A stretch of 9,510 nt of DNA, taken from WLMZ01 sp043747765. Lineage in GTDB: Bacteria; Actinomycetota; Acidimicrobiia; Acidimicrobiales; Ilumatobacteraceae. Below are positions 6,675 through 9,510 of this stretch, one piece after another (within the stretch, counting starts at the first letter, position 1; every line of letters starts with the position of its first letter). The notes under the pieces were generated by a model. The model made no database searches. It had not been told where the DNA came from and was given only the letters and a program-made list of their open reading frames with translations. A program made the position numbers and the translations under genes. The DNA lies in assembly GCA_043747765.1 (NCBI GenBank), contig JAYTOM010000077.1:1-9510 (forward strand), read 5' to 3'.

Positions 6675-7874
6675 ATGCGCATCAATCAGAACGTGATGGC
6701 TAACAACGCGTCACGCAACCTGTCCAACACCAACGTCATGCTCGGCAAGAACCTGGAGAAGCTCTCTTCGGGTTTCCGGATCAACCGGGCCGCGGATGAC
6801 GCCGCCGGCCTCGTCGTCAGCCAGGGTCTCCGGGCCCAGGTGAGCGGCCTCAAGCAGGCAACCCGCAATGCTCAAGACGGCATCTCGGTCGTGCAGACAG
6901 CGGAAGGTGCGCTCAACGAAGTGCACACGATGCTGACCCGCATGCGCGATCTGTCCGTCCAGGCAGCCAACACCGGCGGCAACGATGCGGCCAGCCGTAG
7001 CGCTGCCCAGGCGGAGATCAACCAGCTCGCCACGGAGATCACGCGGGTCTCCACCGACACCAAGTTCGGTGGCGTGGCGCTGCTCAACGGCTCGTACGGC
7101 GCAACGCCGGGCAAGCTGTCGTCGTTCGACACGGACGGGTCGCTGACCTTCGCCGCCGGCAACACGATCAACGTCAACGTCACCGGTGGTTCGGGTGCCA
7201 TATCCGTCTCGCTGCAGGCAGGCACGTTCACCGGCGCCAGTGCTGCGGCCTCAATCGAGTCATCGGTCAAGGCAGCGTTGAGTGCCACGGGCAACACGGT
7301 CGACAAGGCCGCGGCAGACAGCTTCAAGGTCTCCTTCGACGCCGTCGGCGCCGGTGGTGCCTTCACGATGTCGAACGGGTCGACCGCGGCGATCGCCGTG
7401 ACCGACGGTACCGGTACTCCCTTGCTCGCTGCGACCAACGGTCTCAGCGGTCTCGTGGGCACGGTTGCCGCCGCGAGTGGCTCAGGTGGCAACTTCCAGA
7501 TCGGTGCCAACTCCGGTCAGACGGTTGCCCTGACGATCACGAACAGCAGCGCTGCTGCTCTCGCCGTCAGCGCCCTGAACGTGACCACCGACGCGGGTGC
7601 CGCCGCGGCGATCACTGCGCTTGACACCGCCATCTCGGCGGTGTCGACGACCCGAGGCAACCTCGGTGCGATGCAGAACCGCTTCGAGTCGATGATCAAC
7701 AACTTGCAGGTCACCACTGAGAACATCTCGGCTTCCGAGTCCCGCATCCGTGACACCGACATGGCGCAGGAAATGGTGAGCTTCACCAAGAATCAGGTTC
7801 TCAATCAGGCAGGCACGGCGATGCTGGCCCAGGCGAACCAGATCCCGCAGTCGGTGCTGAAGCTCCTTCAGTAG
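6675..7874 (+). CDS. fliC: Flagellin, filament subunit
   Basis: This is the flagellar filament protein, exported through the flagellar type III system and polymerised under the FliD cap. The N-terminal D0/D1 helices (residues 1-140) show MRINQNVMANNASRNL, LEKLSSGFRINRAADDAAGL and TRMRDLSVQAANTGG. The C-terminal D1/D0 (about 305-399) shows GAMQNRFESMINNL, SESRIRDTDMAQEMVSFTK and ends NQIPQSVLKLLQ, all typical of bacterial flagellin. The middle (about 145-290) is a beta-rich Gly/Ser/Thr/Ala domain with a flagellin-hook IN-like stretch (ISVSLQAGTFTGASAA, then ESSVKAAL). With 399 residues it is longer than minimal flagellins of about 280. The start is preceded by GTAGGGA at short spacing. The DLSVQAAN segment corresponds to the TLR5-facing part of enterobacterial flagellin. 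fliC is used as a general flagellin symbol (hag in some species). Confidence 0.97.
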   Translation: MRINQNVMANNASRNLSNTNVMLGKNLEKLSSGFRINRAADDAAGLVVSQGLRAQVSGLKQATRNAQDGISVVQTAEGALNEVHTMLTRMRDLSVQAANTGGNDAASRSAAQAEINQLATEITRVSTDTKFGGVALLNGSYGATPGKLSSFDTDGSLTFAAGNTINVNVTGGSGAISVSLQAGTFTGASAAASIESSVKAALSATGNTVDKAAADSFKVSFDAVGAGGAFTMSNGSTAAIAVTDGTGTPLLAATNGLSGLVGTVAAASGSGGNFQIGANSGQTVALTITNSSAAALAVSALNVTTDAGAAAAITALDTAISAVSTTRGNLGAMQNRFESMINNLQVTTENISASESRIRDTDMAQEMVSFTKNQVLNQAGTAMLAQANQIPQSVLKLLQ

Positions 7875-7893
7875 TCGGTTGCTCAATGCGATG

Positions 7894-7926
7894 CGAAGGG
7901 GTTCGGCGTCCACCCGGGCCCCTTCG
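7894..7926 (+). terminator. Hairpin between flagellin and fliD
   Basis: CGAAGGGG (7894-7901) pairs perfectly with CCCCTTCG (7919-7926) around a 17-base loop, 19 bases after the flagellin stop. No U tract follows. It may terminate most flagellin transcripts or protect their 3' ends while letting some read-through reach fliD, which would fit the very different amounts of filament and cap protein needed. Confidence 0.5.
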
Positions 7927-7966
7927 TGTCGTTCTGTCGTAGGCACGCGTCGAAAGGAACCCGCAG

Positions 7967-9510
7967 ATGTCGTCCATCTCCAGCATCGGCTTCAGCGCCG
8001 GAGGCATCGACGTTAACTCGATCGTCACCGGCTTGATGACGGCCGAGCGCACTCCCGAGAGGGCGCTGGCCGGCAAGCAGGCTGCGGCCACCCTGCAGAG
8101 CCAGGCGGTTGCCAAGCTGCGCGCCAGCCTGCAATCGCTGCAGTCCCAGGCCGCGACCATCGTCTCGAACGGGATGAGCAAACTCTCGTCATCCGTGTCG
8201 AATCCGACCGTGGCGACCGCGAGCGCGTCCCCCACAGCGAGCCCCGGTTCGCTGTCGTTCACCGTTGACGGCCTCGCTTCGACAAGCGGGGTGCGCACCG
8301 CCAACGCGGTAGCGGCGAGCACCTCGGTCGTGACGTCGGCCGCTTCACTCGCCGTGTCCTCGACCGTCGGCCGGCTAGGCATCTCCACAGTCGGTGTCGG
8401 TGCAGGAACGACGACCGGCCAGTACACGGTCACGGTCACCCAGGCCACGGCCGGCGCCAAGCGGAGCGGCAGCGCCGCACTCGGACCAACGACCACGATA
8501 GACGGCACGAACAACACACTCGATCTGCAGATCGACGGCGTGGCCAAGAGCATCACGATCGCGTCCGGCACATACACCGCGTCGGCCCTCGTGACCCAGG
8601 TTCAGGCCGCGCTCGATTCGAGCGGCGCTGCCGCAAAAGCATCCATCGACGGCACCGGCACACTCACTATCGCGACGACGCACGAAGGCTCGACGGCATT
8701 GCTGCAGGTCGGCGGGGGTTCGAGCCTCGCCGCGCTGAAGCTCAGTGCGGGGTCGTCCATCGGCGTCGACGGCGCCGTGCAGATCGGCAGCAACCCCTCG
8801 GTCGCAGTCACGTCTGCCGGCACCGGCTCGACGGTCACCGTGTTGACCGGCTCGGGAACGCTGAATCTGACTCTGTCCGGCGGTCTGCGCGTCGGCGAGG
8901 CGACGGTTGCCGTGGTGTCCACCGGTGACCGCAGCCTCGGCGCCGTCGCAAGCGCGATTAACGCCGCCAACGTCGGTGTGTCAGCCGCCGCGGTCAAGGT
9001 GTCCGACGGCGCATGGCTGCTGCAGGTCAACTCGACCCGGACCGGCGTCGCCAACTCGGTGTCGCTCGACGGGTCGGTGTTCACCGGCACTGGCGGCGTA
9101 CTACAGGCGTCGGCCGGGCAGGACGCCAAGATCACCATCGGCACCGGCGCGGGCGCGTACTCGGTGCGCTCCTCGAGCAACTCGTATACGGATGTCCTTC
9201 CCGGCGTCACCGTCAACGTGAGCACGCAGTCGGCCGCGCCGGTGACGGTCACGGTGGGCCGGGACTCAGGCGCAACGGCCGATGCCGTCGGTGCGCTTGT
9301 CACAGCGGCATCGTCGCTCTTGGCCGACATCGCCGCACAGGTCAAGTACGACCCGAAGACGAACAAGGCCTCACCTCTGTCCGGAGACTCGACGGTACGG
9401 CAGATGGCCGACCAGATCCGCTCCGCAGTGACTTCGATGGTCGGCACCGGATCGATGGCGCTCGCCGGCAACGCGGGCATCACGATCAAGCAGGACGGCA
9501 GCCTCGCGTT
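7967..9510 (+). CDS. fliD: Flagellar filament cap protein FliD (3' end outside window)
   Basis: FliD (hook-associated protein 2) caps the filament tip and guides flagellin folding. The frame is open for 514 codons to the window edge. The N-terminus SSIGFSAGGIDVNSIVTGLM (residues 5-24), then TAERTPERAL, is the FliD signature, followed by a coiled D0/D1 helix to about 75. The middle is beta-rich with two flagellin IN-type repeats, about 185-258 (LQIDGVAKSITIASGTYTAS) and 308-370 (VVSTGDRSLGAVASAINAAN). D1 returns near 440 (AVGALVTAASSLLADIAAQV), with KYDPKTNKASPLSGDSTVRQ and GNAGITIKQDGSLA. From family architecture I expect roughly 150-250 more residues, including the C-terminal coiled coil. 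AAAGGA at 7953-7958 is a good ribosome binding site eight bases before ATG. No signal peptide is present, as expected for flagellar export. Confidence 0.95.
   Translation, partial: MSSISSIGFSAGGIDVNSIVTGLMTAERTPERALAGKQAAATLQSQAVAKLRASLQSLQSQAATIVSNGMSKLSSSVSNPTVATASASPTASPGSLSFTVDGLASTSGVRTANAVAASTSVVTSAASLAVSSTVGRLGISTVGVGAGTTTGQYTVTVTQATAGAKRSGSAALGPTTTIDGTNNTLDLQIDGVAKSITIASGTYTASALVTQVQAALDSSGAAAKASIDGTGTLTIATTHEGSTALLQVGGGSSLAALKLSAGSSIGVDGAVQIGSNPSVAVTSAGTGSTVTVLTGSGTLNLTLSGGLRVGEATVAVVSTGDRSLGAVASAINAANVGVSAAAVKVSDGAWLLQVNSTRTGVANSVSLDGSVFTGTGGVLQASAGQDAKITIGTGAGAYSVRSSSNSYTDVLPGVTVNVSTQSAAPVTVTVGRDSGATADAVGALVTAASSLLADIAAQVKYDPKTNKASPLSGDSTVRQMADQIRSAVTSMVGTGSMALAGNAGITIKQDGSLA

Noticed and set aside
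5846..6685. 279-codon minus-strand frame opposite the M15 peptidase
   Set aside because: The plus strand carries complete zinc-peptidase motifs; the antisense frame has none.
7801..9489. Long minus-strand open frames (about 258 and 295 codons) opposite fliD
   Set aside because: fliD is unmistakable on the plus strand. Long antisense frames are expected opposite G/C-ending codons, and these show no family motif.
1..9510. CRISPR array, tRNA, rRNA or riboswitch
   Set aside because: I found no regularly spaced direct repeats, no tRNA-like fold with a CCA-adjacent acceptor and no conserved rRNA or riboswitch core on reading both strands.

Overview
The window is high-GC DNA with strongly G/C-ending codons. 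The gene content (an actinobacterial-type LuxR HTH, a flagellin/FliD pair, an M15 peptidase in a flagellar setting, an ISAzo13-type transposase remnant) suggests a motile, free-living actinobacterium. Genus cannot be read from the sequence.

Left part (1-1880, + strand): the 3' end of an epoxide hydrolase gene overlaps, by ATGA, an alpha/beta-hydrolase-3 (HSL-type) esterase gene. The esterase is broken by an apparent one-base deletion near 1233. Together they look like a small accessory catabolic or detoxification operon. A hairpin follows, then about 300 bases with no convincing gene.

Middle (2179-5158): a soluble histidine kinase with two PAS domains starts at a GTG inside a (GTGA)4 repeat and has no response regulator beside it. 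It is followed by about 1.5 kb of eroded sequence: about 570 bp with no intact gene, an internally deleted ISAzo13-family transposase (N- and C-terminal pieces kept, middle lost), and on the minus strand a LuxR-type HTH piece with no proper start and no natural end.

Right part (5159-9510): a chemotaxis/flagellar block. A CheX-like gene on the minus strand has a strong ribosome binding site but two frame changes that cancel each other. It diverges from three + strand genes: an M15/VanY-type peptidase with an N-terminus like those of peptidoglycan hydrolases in actinobacterial flagellar clusters, a 399-residue flagellin, and the filament cap gene fliD, which runs off the window. Flagellin is the filament subunit, FliD caps the growing filament, the peptidase probably remodels peptidoglycan for the apparatus, and CheX would dephosphorylate CheY-P.

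I see no clearly new multigene system. The points most worth checking are the peptidase with a flagellar-type N-terminus, the doubly frameshifted cheX, and the IS/LuxR scar next to it. Three single-base frame changes within about 4.3 kb also raise the possibility of sequence or assembly errors.
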